NCBI RefSeq assembly: GCF_044755465.1
Contig: NZ_JBIVRB010000001.1
Location: 1,612,001-1,676,000 of the forward strand
Reading direction: 5' to 3'
Source: Peterkaempfera sp044755465
GTDB lineage: Bacteria; Actinomycetota; Actinomycetes; Streptomycetales; Streptomycetaceae
DNA length: 64,000 nucleotides
The translations under genes and the position numbers were made by a program. Positions 51,201 through 58,500 of this stretch are shown here, piece by piece. Numbering within the stretch: the stretch's first letter is position 1; each line of letters starts with the position of its first letter. The notes beneath the pieces were generated by a model. The model saw nothing but the letters and a program-made list of their open reading frames with translations, ran no database searches and was not told where the DNA came from.

Positions 51201-51857
51201 GGCAAGGTCAATCCGCTGGCGCTGGAGGAGTTCGCCGCGCTGGAGGAGCGCCACCAGTTCCTCAGCGAGCAGCTGGACGACCTCAAGAAGACCCGCCGCG
51301 ACCTGCTGGACATCGTCAAGGACGTGGACGAGCGGGTGGAGCAGCTGTTCACCGCCGCGTACCACGACACGGCGGCGCAGTTCGAGGGCGTCTTCTCGCG
51401 GCTGTTCCCCGGCGGCGAGGGGCGGCTGCTGCTCACCGACCCGGAGAACATGCTGACCACCGGGGTGGATGTGGAGGCCCGGCCGCCGGGCAAGAAGGTC
51501 AAGCGGCTCTCGCTGCTGTCCGGCGGCGAGCGGTCGCTGACGGCGGTGGCGCTGCTGGTCTCCATCTTCAAGGCCCGCCCCAGCCCGTTCTATGTGATGG
51601 ACGAGGTGGAGGCGGCGCTGGACGAGACCAATCTGCGCCGGCTGATCGGGATCATGGAGGAGCTGCGGGAGTCCTCCCAGCTCATCGTGATCACCCATCA
51701 GAAGCTCACCATGGAGTCCGCCGACGCCCTCTACGGCGTCACCATGAAGGGCGACGGCATCTCCCAGGTGATCAGCCAGCGGCTGCGCGAGGAGCACCGC
51801 GAGCGCCGCCCGCGCGCCCGCGCCGTCCCCGCGCAGCCGGCCCCGAGCCCGGCCTGA
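48240..51857 (+). CDS. smc: Chromosome segregation ATPase SMC
   Basis: 1205 residues, GTG 48240 (MHLKSLTLRGFKSFA). Head motifs: Walker A GPNGSGKSN at about 32-40; signature LSGGERSLTAVALL and Walker B FYVMDEVEAALDETN in the C-terminal 130 residues. Two coiled-coil arms are extremely Ala/Glu/Arg-rich, with a hinge at about 500-620 (LGGILGPAATLLTVAPG to RAALLVAG). Makes the condensin core with ScpA/ScpB, which are not in this window. Needed for nucleoid compaction and segregation at sporulation. Confidence 0.97.
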   Translation: MHLKSLTLRGFKSFASATTLRFEPGITCVVGPNGSGKSNVVDALSWVMGEQGAKSLRGGKMEDVIFAGTAGRPALGRAEVSLTIDNTDGALPIDYAEVTITRTMFRNGGSEYALNGDTCRLLDIQELLSDSGIGREMHVIVGQGQLDSVLHADPTGRRAFIEEAAGVLKHRKRKEKALRKLDAMQTNLNRVQDLVAELRRQLKPLGRQAQIARRAAVIQADLRDARLRLLADDLVTLRRAVQAEVADEMALRLRRSTVEQQLANAVQREAVLEAQVNQLGPQVRQAQETWFQLSSLAERVRGTVGLADARVKHATAAPGEERRGRDPEDMEREAARVREEEAALGAALDEARYALAEAVERRGELERALAEEERRLKAADRALADRREGLARLQGQVGAAASRAAGAEAEIGRLAVARDEAVARAEAAQTAYELLREQVDGLDAGDERLEADWTAARHRLTEAEEARSRARDAATAAEKERAALTARRDALALGLRRKDGTGALLAAADRLGGILGPAATLLTVAPGAEAAVAAALGAAADAVAVDTVAGAAAALRLLRADDAGRAALLVAGAPAAPDPAGALPPGARWAADLVRAPAALLPAVRRLLAGTAVVDTLADAEALLAARPELTAATGDGDLLGRGFAHGGSAGAPSLLETQAAVDEATAALAELTDRAGQLAARSAEAAERRRELAAEVEELSVRRRSAEKERSAVAQQLGRLGGQARAAAGEADRLGAAVAKAQAALEQAAAEHRALAERLAAAEQAPAAAEPDGAERDRLAGEAAASRQAEMDARLAVRTHEERARGLAGRADALDRGARAEREARARAAARRRRAEQEAAVAAAVAYGARRLLAFVEVSLERAAAERQAAEQARAGREAELGQERARGRELKEELDKLTDSVHRDEVLRAEKRLRIEQLEARALEEFGIEAAALLGEYGPDQPVPSTAGGDGETGGDGDAAQAPRPYDRAEQEKRLRAAERAFQQLGKVNPLALEEFAALEERHQFLSEQLDDLKKTRRDLLDIVKDVDERVEQLFTAAYHDTAAQFEGVFSRLFPGGEGRLLLTDPENMLTTGVDVEARPPGKKVKRLSLLSGGERSLTAVALLVSIFKARPSPFYVMDEVEAALDETNLRRLIGIMEELRESSQLIVITHQKLTMESADALYGVTMKGDGISQVISQRLREEHRERRPRARAVPAQPAPSPA

Positions 51858-52041
51858 CGGCCGTCAGCCCCGGGGAGCACCAGCGACTGCACCCGGCACC
51901 GTCCCCGGCGACTGGCGGCAGCCCACCGGGCACCGCTGCCCCGCCGGGCCGCGTGACCCGAATGACCGAGCCGGGGATGCCGGGACCGCCGCCGCGACCT
52001 TACGGTGCGGCTGGGGGGCGACCTACGGAAGGTGGAATCCC

Positions 52042-52233
52042 ATGGCAGGCAAGTTCGAGATATACACCGACGACTCCGGCTCCCTCCGCTTCCGCCTCAA
52101 GGCGAGCAACGGCCAGGTCCTGATCGTCGGGGACGCGTACGACACCCGGGACCAGTGCCTGAAGGGCATCGAGACGATCCGCAAACTCGCGCCCTACGCC
52201 GAGGTCAGCGACATCGCCGCCGCCGAGGCATGA
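52042..52233 (+). CDS. DUF1508 (YegP/UPF0339) small protein
   Basis: 63 residues with one YegP-like unit: GKFEIYTDDSGSLRFRLKASNGQVL then SRDQCLKGIETIRK-type helix (here TRDQCLKGIETIRKLAPY). Most relatives have two units; this has one. A role in stress or DNA-end binding has been suggested for the family but is not certain. Start ATG 52042 with GGAAGG upstream. Alone between smc and ftsY. Confidence 0.85.
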   Translation: MAGKFEIYTDDSGSLRFRLKASNGQVLIVGDAYDTRDQCLKGIETIRKLAPYAEVSDIAAAEA

Positions 52234-52350
52234 CCCCCTGCGGGGCGGGGCGGGGCCGACCGGCCCCTCCCGCCCCGCACCGCCGCGTGGCGGACTCGCA
52301 GGGTGCCGCAGGTATGGCGGCGGGGGCTCAGCACCGATACTGGGGGGGTT

Positions 52351-53565
52351 ATGGAATACGTGATCCTTGCCGTAGCCATCGCCGTGGTCGCCATCGGCGC
52401 GATCTCCGGCCTCGTCGTCAGCGGCAGACGGCGCAAGACACTGCCCCCGTCGTCGGCCCCCACGCTGGGCGCGCCGACCGTCGAGCCCCGGGTCGGCGAG
52501 GAAGCCGAGACGCCCAGGGACACCCCCACCAGGACCATCGAGGAGGTGGAGCTGCCGCCGGGCGTCACCGCGCCCGAGACGACGGTCTCCCCGGAGGCGG
52601 CCGCCGCCGCGCCGCCGCTGGAGGTGCCGGAACCCACCGCCGGCCGGCTGGTCCGGCTGCGGTCCCGGCTCTCCCGCTCCCAGACCTCGCTGGGCAAGGG
52701 CCTGCTCGCCCTGCTCTCCCGCGAGCACCTGGACGAGGACACCTGGGAGGAGATCGAGGACACCCTGATCACCGCCGACGTCGGCGTCACCCCCACCCAG
52801 GAGCTGGTGGAGCGGCTGCGCACCCGGGTGAAGGTGCTCGGCACCCGTACCCCCGACGAGCTGCGCCAGCTGCTCCGCGAGGAGCTGGTCACGCTGATCG
52901 GCACCGACGCCGACCGCTCGCTGCACTCGGCCGATCACTCCGCCGAGGCGGCCGGCCGGCCGTCCGTGGTGCTGGTGGTGGGCGTCAACGGCGTCGGCAA
53001 GACCACCACCACCGGCAAGCTGGCCCGGGTGCTGGTCGCGGACGGCCGTACGGTGCTGCTGGGCGCCGCCGACACCTTCCGCGCCGCCGCCGCCGACCAG
53101 CTCCAGACCTGGGGCGAGCGGGTCGGCGCCCGTACGGTGCGCGGACCGGAGGGCGGCGACCCGGCGTCGGTCGCCTTCGACGCGGTCAAGCAGGGCAGCG
53201 CGGAGGGCGCCGACACCGTCCTGATCGACACCGCCGGCCGGCTGCACACCAAGACCGGCCTGATGGACGAGCTGGGCAAGGTCAAGCGGGTGGTGGAGAA
53301 GCAGGGCCCGGTGGACGAGGTGCTGCTGGTGCTGGACGCCACCACCGGCCAGAACGGCCTGGTGCAGGCGCGGGTGTTCGCCGAGGTGGTGGACATCACC
53401 GGCATCGTGCTCACCAAGCTCGACGGCACCGCCAAGGGCGGCATCGTGATCGCGGTCCAGCGGGAGCTGGGCGTCCCGGTGAAGCTCATCGGGCTGGGCG
53501 AGGGCGCCGACGACCTGGCGCCGTTCGAGCCGGGTGCCTTCGTGGACGCGCTGATCGGGGACTGA
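52351..53565 (+). CDS. ftsY: Signal recognition particle receptor FtsY
   Basis: 404 residues, ATG 52351. An N-terminal transmembrane helix (YVILAVAIAVVAIGAISGLVV), an acidic, disordered A domain (about 30-95), and the NG domain: GVNGVGKTTTTGKLA (G1), DTFRAAAADQL, DTAGRLHTK (G3), TKLDGTAKGG (G4), and GLGEGADDL at the end. GTPase partner of Ffh, whose gene starts at 63623. A strong terminator follows. Confidence 0.96.
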   Translation: MEYVILAVAIAVVAIGAISGLVVSGRRRKTLPPSSAPTLGAPTVEPRVGEEAETPRDTPTRTIEEVELPPGVTAPETTVSPEAAAAAPPLEVPEPTAGRLVRLRSRLSRSQTSLGKGLLALLSREHLDEDTWEEIEDTLITADVGVTPTQELVERLRTRVKVLGTRTPDELRQLLREELVTLIGTDADRSLHSADHSAEAAGRPSVVLVVGVNGVGKTTTTGKLARVLVADGRTVLLGAADTFRAAAADQLQTWGERVGARTVRGPEGGDPASVAFDAVKQGSAEGADTVLIDTAGRLHTKTGLMDELGKVKRVVEKQGPVDEVLLVLDATTGQNGLVQARVFAEVVDITGIVLTKLDGTAKGGIVIAVQRELGVPVKLIGLGEGADDLAPFEPGAFVDALIGD

Positions 53566-53596
53566 CCGGCAGACCGAGCGACCAGGCAGCAGCAAG

Positions 53597-53639
53597 ACCG
53601 AGGGCCGTCCCCGTATCCGGCACGGGGACGGCCCTCGGT
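53597..53639 (+). terminator. ftsY terminator
   Basis: ACCGAGGGCCGTCCCCGT (53597-53614), 7-nt loop, perfect 18-nt complement to 53639. Between convergent genes. Confidence 0.88.
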
Positions 53640-53697
53640 GTGTCGCGGGCGGGCCCGGGAGGGGGAAGCCGGCCCGCCCGCGACGCGGGGGAGGAGG

Positions 53698-54411
53698 TCA
53701 GGAGGCGAGCCAGGCCACCTCGGCGCGGGCCGGCTCACGGCTGCGGTGGCAGGCGTACGCCAGCGTGCCCAGCAGCAGCCGGGCCTCCGGTGGTGCGCCG
53801 GCGCTCTCCGCGGTGGGCGGGCGCAACCAGTGCGCCGGGCCCAGCCCGGCGAGCACGGTGGGCGGCGCGGCCACATAGGCGCCGCTGCCATGGCCGACCA
53901 GGTCGAGCGAGGCGTCGTCCCAGCCCATGGTGTAGAGCAGCTCCGGGAGCTGCCGGGCGGCGCCCGGCGCCACCAGGAACAGCGCCCGCCCGGCCGGGGA
54001 GGCGAGCACCGGGCCGAGCCGGGTGCCCATCCGCTCCAGCCGCACCAGCGCCCGGCGGCCGGCCGCGCCGGGGACGTCCAGCACGTCGAAGGTACGGCCC
54101 GCCGGGAGCAGCACCGACGCCTGCGGCTGCTCCTCCCAGAGCGCCCGCACCCGGGCCCGGTCCGCCCCGGGGCCGGCCTCGGGGCAGGCCGCGCCAGCCG
54201 GGTGCAGGCCGGGGGCCGCGCAGTGCGGCGCGGCGCAGTGGCAGTCGGCGGCCCCGGTGCCGCCCCGGTTCCGCCCGGCGGGGTGGCCGGCGGCGACGGC
54301 CCAGCCCCAGCGCCCGGCGTACTCGGCCGCCGCCTGGCGGGCGGTGGCGCGGGTGCGGCGCCGCGAGCCGAACCGCGAGCCGAACCTGAGATCGCCGAAC
54401 AGGTTGTCCAT
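53698..54411 (-). CDS. Bifunctional primase/polymerase N-terminal (PrimPol-like) domain protein
   Basis: 237 residues, ATG 54411 with GGGGGAGG close by. A basic N-terminus (RFGSRRRTRATARQAAAEY), a Cys/His-containing segment (CHCAAPHCAAPGLHPAG, a short zinc-like site), then WEEQPQASVLLPAGRTFDVLDVPG and an end AHWLRPPTAESAGAPPEARLLL. Segments such as GWAVAAGHPAG and DVLDVPG are those of the actinobacterial prim-pol family; classic catalytic Asp residues are not obvious, so it may be inactive. Convergent with ftsY. Confidence 0.68.
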   Translation of the reverse strand: MDNLFGDLRFGSRFGSRRRTRATARQAAAEYAGRWGWAVAAGHPAGRNRGGTGAADCHCAAPHCAAPGLHPAGAACPEAGPGADRARVRALWEEQPQASVLLPAGRTFDVLDVPGAAGRRALVRLERMGTRLGPVLASPAGRALFLVAPGAARQLPELLYTMGWDDASLDLVGHGSGAYVAAPPTVLAGLGPAHWLRPPTAESAGAPPEARLLLGTLAYACHRSREPARAEVAWLAS

Positions 54412-54912
54412 GCCTCCCCCAACGGGTTGCGGTTGCCGGTGGTTACGGCTCGGTGACAGTGGGTCGCCATGCCGGTGCGGCAGGCGGCGCGGACGGGCGG
54501 CGTGCGGGTCGGGTCGCGCGCCGCCGGGCTTCCGTGTGCCCCGACCCGCCATTGCGGGACGCGGGCGGATGGTGGGATCGTCGTTGCGGACGGTTTCTGT
54601 CTGCTCCGCGATGTCGGCCCCCGGGGCCGACGGGCTACCAGTCAATCGCGGGATGGCAGGGATGTGTTCACTCGTTGGGGTGGCGAATGGTGGCGATTCC
54701 CCGTCGACGCTCCCCCGAGTGGCCCACAGGGCGTTACGTTCGGTCGGCGGATCGCGGCGCTGCGTCAGCTCGCGGGTCACCGGCCGGGTGGTAGAGGACC
54801 GGGTGCGGCAGCGAGTCTGAATCAGTGATGTGGCAGTGATCGCGGCACTACTCAGGACACCGCCCGGAACCATCGGGCATGCAGCGGGGTAACCCGGTAT
54901 GGGGGCGTTCCG
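54412..54912. other. Divergent control region of the PrimPol-like gene and nsdA
   Basis: 501 bp with open frames on both strands but no convincing coding sequence. Some parts (54640-54690, 54800-54850) are less GC-rich. No promoter was clear enough to annotate. Likely holds promoters for both flanking genes. Confidence 0.5.
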
Positions 54913-56364
54913 GTGGGAGACAAGCAACCCAACGAGCAGCTGGCGTCATGGTTCGTGCGCAGCGGCTGGTCCAAGGGCGAGCTGGCACGCCAGGTCAACC
55001 GCCGGGCGCGGCAGACGGGTGCGCACCACATCAGCACCGACACCTCCCGGGTGCGGCGCTGGCTGGACGGTGAGCAGCCGCGCGAGCCGATCCCCAAGAT
55101 CCTCTCCGAGCTGTTCTCCGAGCGGTTCGGCTCGGTGGTCAGCGTGGCCGACCTGGGGCTGCGCACCGCCGTCCCGGTGGCCGGCGCGGGCGAGGTCGAC
55201 CTGCCGTGGAGCGGCCCGCAGACCGTCCAGCTGATCAGCGAGTACTCCCGCAGCGACCTGATGCTCAACCGCCGGGGCTTCCTGGGCACCTCGCTGGCGC
55301 TGACCGCCGGCTCCGCCCTGATCGAGCCCATGCAGCGCTGGCTCACCCCCGGCCCGGCGGGTGCCCCCACCCCCATCCTGACCGCGGCCAACGGCGGCGA
55401 GCCGCACACCGGGCGGCTCTCCGCGCCGGAGCTCCACCTGCTGGAGCAGACCACCATGATGTTCCGCCAGTGGGACGCGCAGAACGGCGGCGGCCTGCGC
55501 CGCAAGGCCGTGGTCGGCCAACTGCACGAGGTCACCGACCTGCTCCAGGAGACCTACCCGGCGGACACCACCCGGCGCCTGTTCCGGCTCACCGCCGAGC
55601 TGGCGCACCTGGCCGGGTGGATGTCGTACGACGTGGGGATGCACCCCAGCGCCCAGAAGTACTACGTGCTGGCGCTGCACGCGGCCAAGGAGGCCGGCGA
55701 CCGCCCGTTCGGCGCGCTGATCCTCTCCGACATGAGCCGCCAGATGATCCACCTCAACCGGGGCGAGGACGCGCTGGAGCTGATCCACCTCGCCCAGTAC
55801 GGCAGCCGCGACACCGCCACGCCCCGCACCACCGCGCTGCTGCACGCCATGGAGGCCCGCGCCTACGCCAATTTGGGCGAGGTCAACCGCTGCCACCGCG
55901 CCGCCCGGCTGGCCGAGGACACCTTCGGCGATGTGCGCGCCGACGACACCGATCCGGACTGGATCTCCTTCTTCTCCGAGGCCGAGCTCAACGCGGAGAA
56001 CGCGCACTCCTTCCGCGACCTCGCCTACCACTCCACCCGCAGCCCGATGTACGCGTCGATGGCCGCCCCGGTGATGGAGCGGGCGGTGGACCTCTTCAGC
56101 GCGGACGCCACCCACCGGCGGTCGTACGCCTTCAACCTGATCGGCATGTCCAGCGTCCATCTGCTCCAGGGCGAGCCGGAGGCCGCCGCCGACATGGCCA
56201 ACCAGGCGGTCGACATCGCCAAGCGGGTCCGCTCCGAGCGGCTGAACACCCGTATCCGCAAGACCACCGACGCCGCGCTGCGGCAGTACGCCTCGGTGTC
56301 GGATGTGCAGCAGCTGTCCGACCGGATCACCACGGTGCTCCCCGAGTACGCGGCGGCGATCTGA
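54913..56364 (+). CDS. nsdA: NsdA-type developmental regulator
   Basis: 483 residues, GTG 54913 (MGDKQPNEQLASWF). N-terminal helical segment similar to a DNA-binding helix-turn-helix (GELARQVNRRARQTGAHHISTDTSRVRRWL). A hydrophobic patch (NRRGFLGTSLALTAGSALIEP) at about 119-139 is followed by TPR-like repeats over most of the rest (LFRLTAELAHLAGWMSYD, MEARAYANLGEV, FNLIGMSSVHLLQGEPEAAADMANQAV). NsdA of S. coelicolor represses sporulation and antibiotic production and sits directly before amtB-glnK-glnD as here. No membrane protein is certain from the sequence. Confidence 0.88.
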   Translation: MGDKQPNEQLASWFVRSGWSKGELARQVNRRARQTGAHHISTDTSRVRRWLDGEQPREPIPKILSELFSERFGSVVSVADLGLRTAVPVAGAGEVDLPWSGPQTVQLISEYSRSDLMLNRRGFLGTSLALTAGSALIEPMQRWLTPGPAGAPTPILTAANGGEPHTGRLSAPELHLLEQTTMMFRQWDAQNGGGLRRKAVVGQLHEVTDLLQETYPADTTRRLFRLTAELAHLAGWMSYDVGMHPSAQKYYVLALHAAKEAGDRPFGALILSDMSRQMIHLNRGEDALELIHLAQYGSRDTATPRTTALLHAMEARAYANLGEVNRCHRAARLAEDTFGDVRADDTDPDWISFFSEAELNAENAHSFRDLAYHSTRSPMYASMAAPVMERAVDLFSADATHRRSYAFNLIGMSSVHLLQGEPEAAADMANQAVDIAKRVRSERLNTRIRKTTDAALRQYASVSDVQQLSDRITTVLPEYAAAI

Positions 56365-56370
56365 CCCCCG

Positions 56371-56467
56371 GCCCGACGGCACAAGCCCGACGGCACAAGC
56401 CCGGCGGACACAAGCCCGACGGACACAAGCCCGACGGACACAAGCCCGGCGGCATCAGCCCGACAGC
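56371..56467. repeat. 14-15 bp tandem repeats between nsdA and amtB
   Basis: Units GCCC(G)ACGG(A)CACAA start at 56371, 56385, 56399, 56414, 56429, 56444 and 56458; the last two diverge. The repeat fills the nsdA 3' region before the amtB promoter. Confidence 0.85.
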
Positions 56468-56488
56468 GTCCGCCCGATTACGGCCGTT

Positions 56489-56511
56489 CACCGGGGTGTA
56501 ACACCCCGGTG
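56489..56511 (+). terminator. Hairpin ahead of amtB, probably ends nsdA transcription
   Basis: CACCGGGGTG, TAA loop, CACCCCGGTG: perfect 10-bp stem. It lies 7 bp before the GlnR-type operator, so it may also isolate amtB from read-through. Confidence 0.55.
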
Positions 56512-56517
56512 GCGGTC

Positions 56518-56555
56518 GTCACCCCCGTGAAACAGCCGGGCGCATCGGGCGAAAC
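56518..56555 (+). promoter_or_regulatory. GlnR-type operator upstream of amtB
   Basis: GTCAC (56518-56522), 6 nt, GAAAC (56529-56533), 6 nt, GCGCA (56540-56544), 6 nt, GAAAC (56551-56555). This follows the Streptomyces GlnR box gTnAc-n6-GaAAc-n6-gTnAC-n6-GAAAc, with three of four sites fitting and the spacing exact. It lies 95 bp before the amtB start. Nitrogen-limited activation by GlnR is expected. Confidence 0.75.
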
Positions 56556-56650
56556 CGGCCTCCGCCAGTCTCCTAAGCAGCGCCGACAACCCACGGGAAG
56601 GATGGGACGGGACCCCGTGGGCGGAGCGGCCTCACACCAAGGAGACGCCG

Positions 56651-58000
56651 ATGCCCAAGGGCTTCGACGCGGGCGACACCGCGTTCGTCCTCATCTGCGC
56701 AGCGCTGGTCATGCTGATGACACCGGGTCTCGCCTTCTTCTACGGCGGCATGGTGCGGGTCAAGAGCGTGCTGAACATGCTGATGATGAGCTTTGTCAGC
56801 CTCGGGATCGTCAGTGTGCTGTGGGTGGCCTACGGCTACTCGCTCGCCTTCGGCGCCGACTCCGGCGCCGGGCTGCTGGGCAACCTGGACTTCATTGGAA
56901 TGAAGGGCATCACCGACACCACACTGACCGGCTCGATCCCGGTCTTCGCCTTCGCCGCCTTCCAGCTGATGTTCGCCGTGATCACCCCGGCGCTGATCAG
57001 CGGGGCGCTGGCGGACCGGACGCGGTTCGGCGCCTGGCTGCTGTTCATCACCCTCTGGGTGACCGTGGTGTATTTCCCGGTCGCGCACTGGGTGTGGCAG
57101 TCCGGCGGCTGGATCTTCAAGCTCGGGGTGAAGGACTTCGCGGGCGGCACCGCCGTCCACCTCAACGCGGGCATGGCCGCACTCGGTGCCCTGCTGGTGC
57201 TGGGCAAGCGGATCGGCTTCAAGAAGGACCCGATGCGGCCGCACAGCCTGCCGCTGGTGATGCTGGGCTCCGGGCTGCTCTGGTTCGGCTGGTTCGGCTT
57301 CAACGCCGGGTCCGCCCTGGCCGCCGACGGCACCGCCGGCCTGGCCTTCCTCAACACCCAGATCGCCACCGGCGCCGCGATGCTCGGCTGGCTCGGCTAC
57401 GAACGCCTCCGGCACGGCGCCTTCACCTCGCTCGGCGCGGCCTCCGGCGCGGTCGCCGGACTGGTCGCCATCACCCCGGCCTGCGCCGCGGTGAACGTCT
57501 GGGGCGCCATCGCCATCGGCGTCATCGCGGGCGCCGTCTGCGCCTGGGCGGTCGGGCTGAAGTACCGGCTCGGCTATGACGACTCCCTCGACGTGGTGGG
57601 GGTGCACGCCGTCGGCGGCCTGCTCGGCACCCTGCTGATCGGCGTCTTCGACAGCACCGACGGCCTCACGGCGGGCGCCGGCTTCGGCCAGCTCGGCAAG
57701 CAGGCGGCGGGTGCCTTCGCGGTGGCGGCCTACTCGCTGGCCGTCTCCTGGCTGCTGGCCAAGGCCATCGACCGCACCATCGGCTTCCGGGCCGCCGAGG
57801 AGGACGAGGTCACCGGCCTCGACCAGGCGTACCACGCGGAGACGGCGTACGACTTCGGCTCGCTCGGCGGCGGTGTGGCCCGGATGGCCGTCCCGATCGG
57901 TGCCGGTACCGGTGCCACGATCACCCCGCAGTACGCCACGCAGCAGCACGCTACCCCGCAGCAGACCGCCACCCAGCAGAACGAGGTCGACGCCCGATGA
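56651..58000 (+). CDS. amtB: Ammonium transporter
   Basis: 449 residues, 11 predicted transmembrane helices from LICAALVMLMTPGLAFFYGGM onward. The pore His pair lies in VAHWVWQSGG and VGVHAVGGLLGT. Sequence AGGTAVHLNAG and GFNAGSALAA are typical. ATG 56651 with AAGGAG at 56639-56644. It overlaps glnK by 4 bp. Expected GlnR control. The C-terminal tail is Gln/Thr-rich (TQQHATPQQ). Confidence 0.96.
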   Translation: MPKGFDAGDTAFVLICAALVMLMTPGLAFFYGGMVRVKSVLNMLMMSFVSLGIVSVLWVAYGYSLAFGADSGAGLLGNLDFIGMKGITDTTLTGSIPVFAFAAFQLMFAVITPALISGALADRTRFGAWLLFITLWVTVVYFPVAHWVWQSGGWIFKLGVKDFAGGTAVHLNAGMAALGALLVLGKRIGFKKDPMRPHSLPLVMLGSGLLWFGWFGFNAGSALAADGTAGLAFLNTQIATGAAMLGWLGYERLRHGAFTSLGAASGAVAGLVAITPACAAVNVWGAIAIGVIAGAVCAWAVGLKYRLGYDDSLDVVGVHAVGGLLGTLLIGVFDSTDGLTAGAGFGQLGKQAAGAFAVAAYSLAVSWLLAKAIDRTIGFRAAEEDEVTGLDQAYHAETAYDFGSLGGGVARMAVPIGAGTGATITPQYATQQHATPQQTATQQNEVDAR

Positions 58001-58335
58001 AGCTCATCACCGCCGTCATCAAGCCGCACCGGCTGGACGACGTCAAGGACGCCCTGCTGGCCTTCGGTGTGCACGGCCTCACCGTCACCGAGGCCAGCGG
58101 CTACGGCCGGCAGCGCGGCCACACCGAGGTCTACCGGGGCGCGGAGTACACCGTCGACCTGGTGCCCAAGGTCCGCATCGAGATCCTGGTCGAGGACGAC
58201 GACGCCGACGACCTGCTCGACGTCGTGGTCAAGGCCGCCCGCACCGGCAAGATCGGTGACGGCAAGGTGTGGTCCGTGCCCGTGGAGACCGCGATCCGGG
58301 TCCGTACGGGGGAGCGGGGCCCGGACGCGCTGTGA
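57997..58335 (+). CDS. glnK: PII signal protein GlnK
   Basis: 112 residues. T-loop residue Tyr51 lies in GHTEVYRGAEYTVDLVPK; in Streptomyces this Tyr is adenylylated by GlnD, not uridylylated. It binds ATP/ADP and 2-oxoglutarate and blocks AmtB when ammonium is plentiful. The start ATG 57997 overlaps the amtB stop (ATGA). The last codons are part of a 38-bp direct duplication. Confidence 0.97.
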   Translation: MKLITAVIKPHRLDDVKDALLAFGVHGLTVTEASGYGRQRGHTEVYRGAEYTVDLVPKVRIEILVEDDDADDLLDVVVKAARTGKIGDGKVWSVPVETAIRVRTGERGPDAL

Positions 58336-58389
58336 GCCGAGCCCCGGCGCAGCGGGGCCCGGACGCGCTGTGAGCCGAGCCCCGGCGCA
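58314..58389 (+). repeat. 38-bp direct duplication at the end of glnK
   Basis: The segment from 58314 (GCGGGGCCCGGACGCGCTGT) including the glnK stop codon is repeated at 58352 without change; 38-bp period. It does not alter the glnK frame because the stop lies in the first copy. Confidence 0.85.
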
Positions 58390-58500
58390 GCGGGCGGGCC
58401 CGCGACCGGCACGCCACCGGTCGCGGGTCCGCCGCCCGCGCCCCGGGCGACACCGCCGCGACCGGTGACGGCCGTGGCACGACGGAACGGGGACCACCCG

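Noticed and set aside
54720..54828. Segment reading FGRRIAALRQLAG, similar to the start of an XRE-type regulator
   Set aside because: Only about 15 residues fit, no continuation of a helix-turn-helix and no start or ribosome binding site; probably chance.
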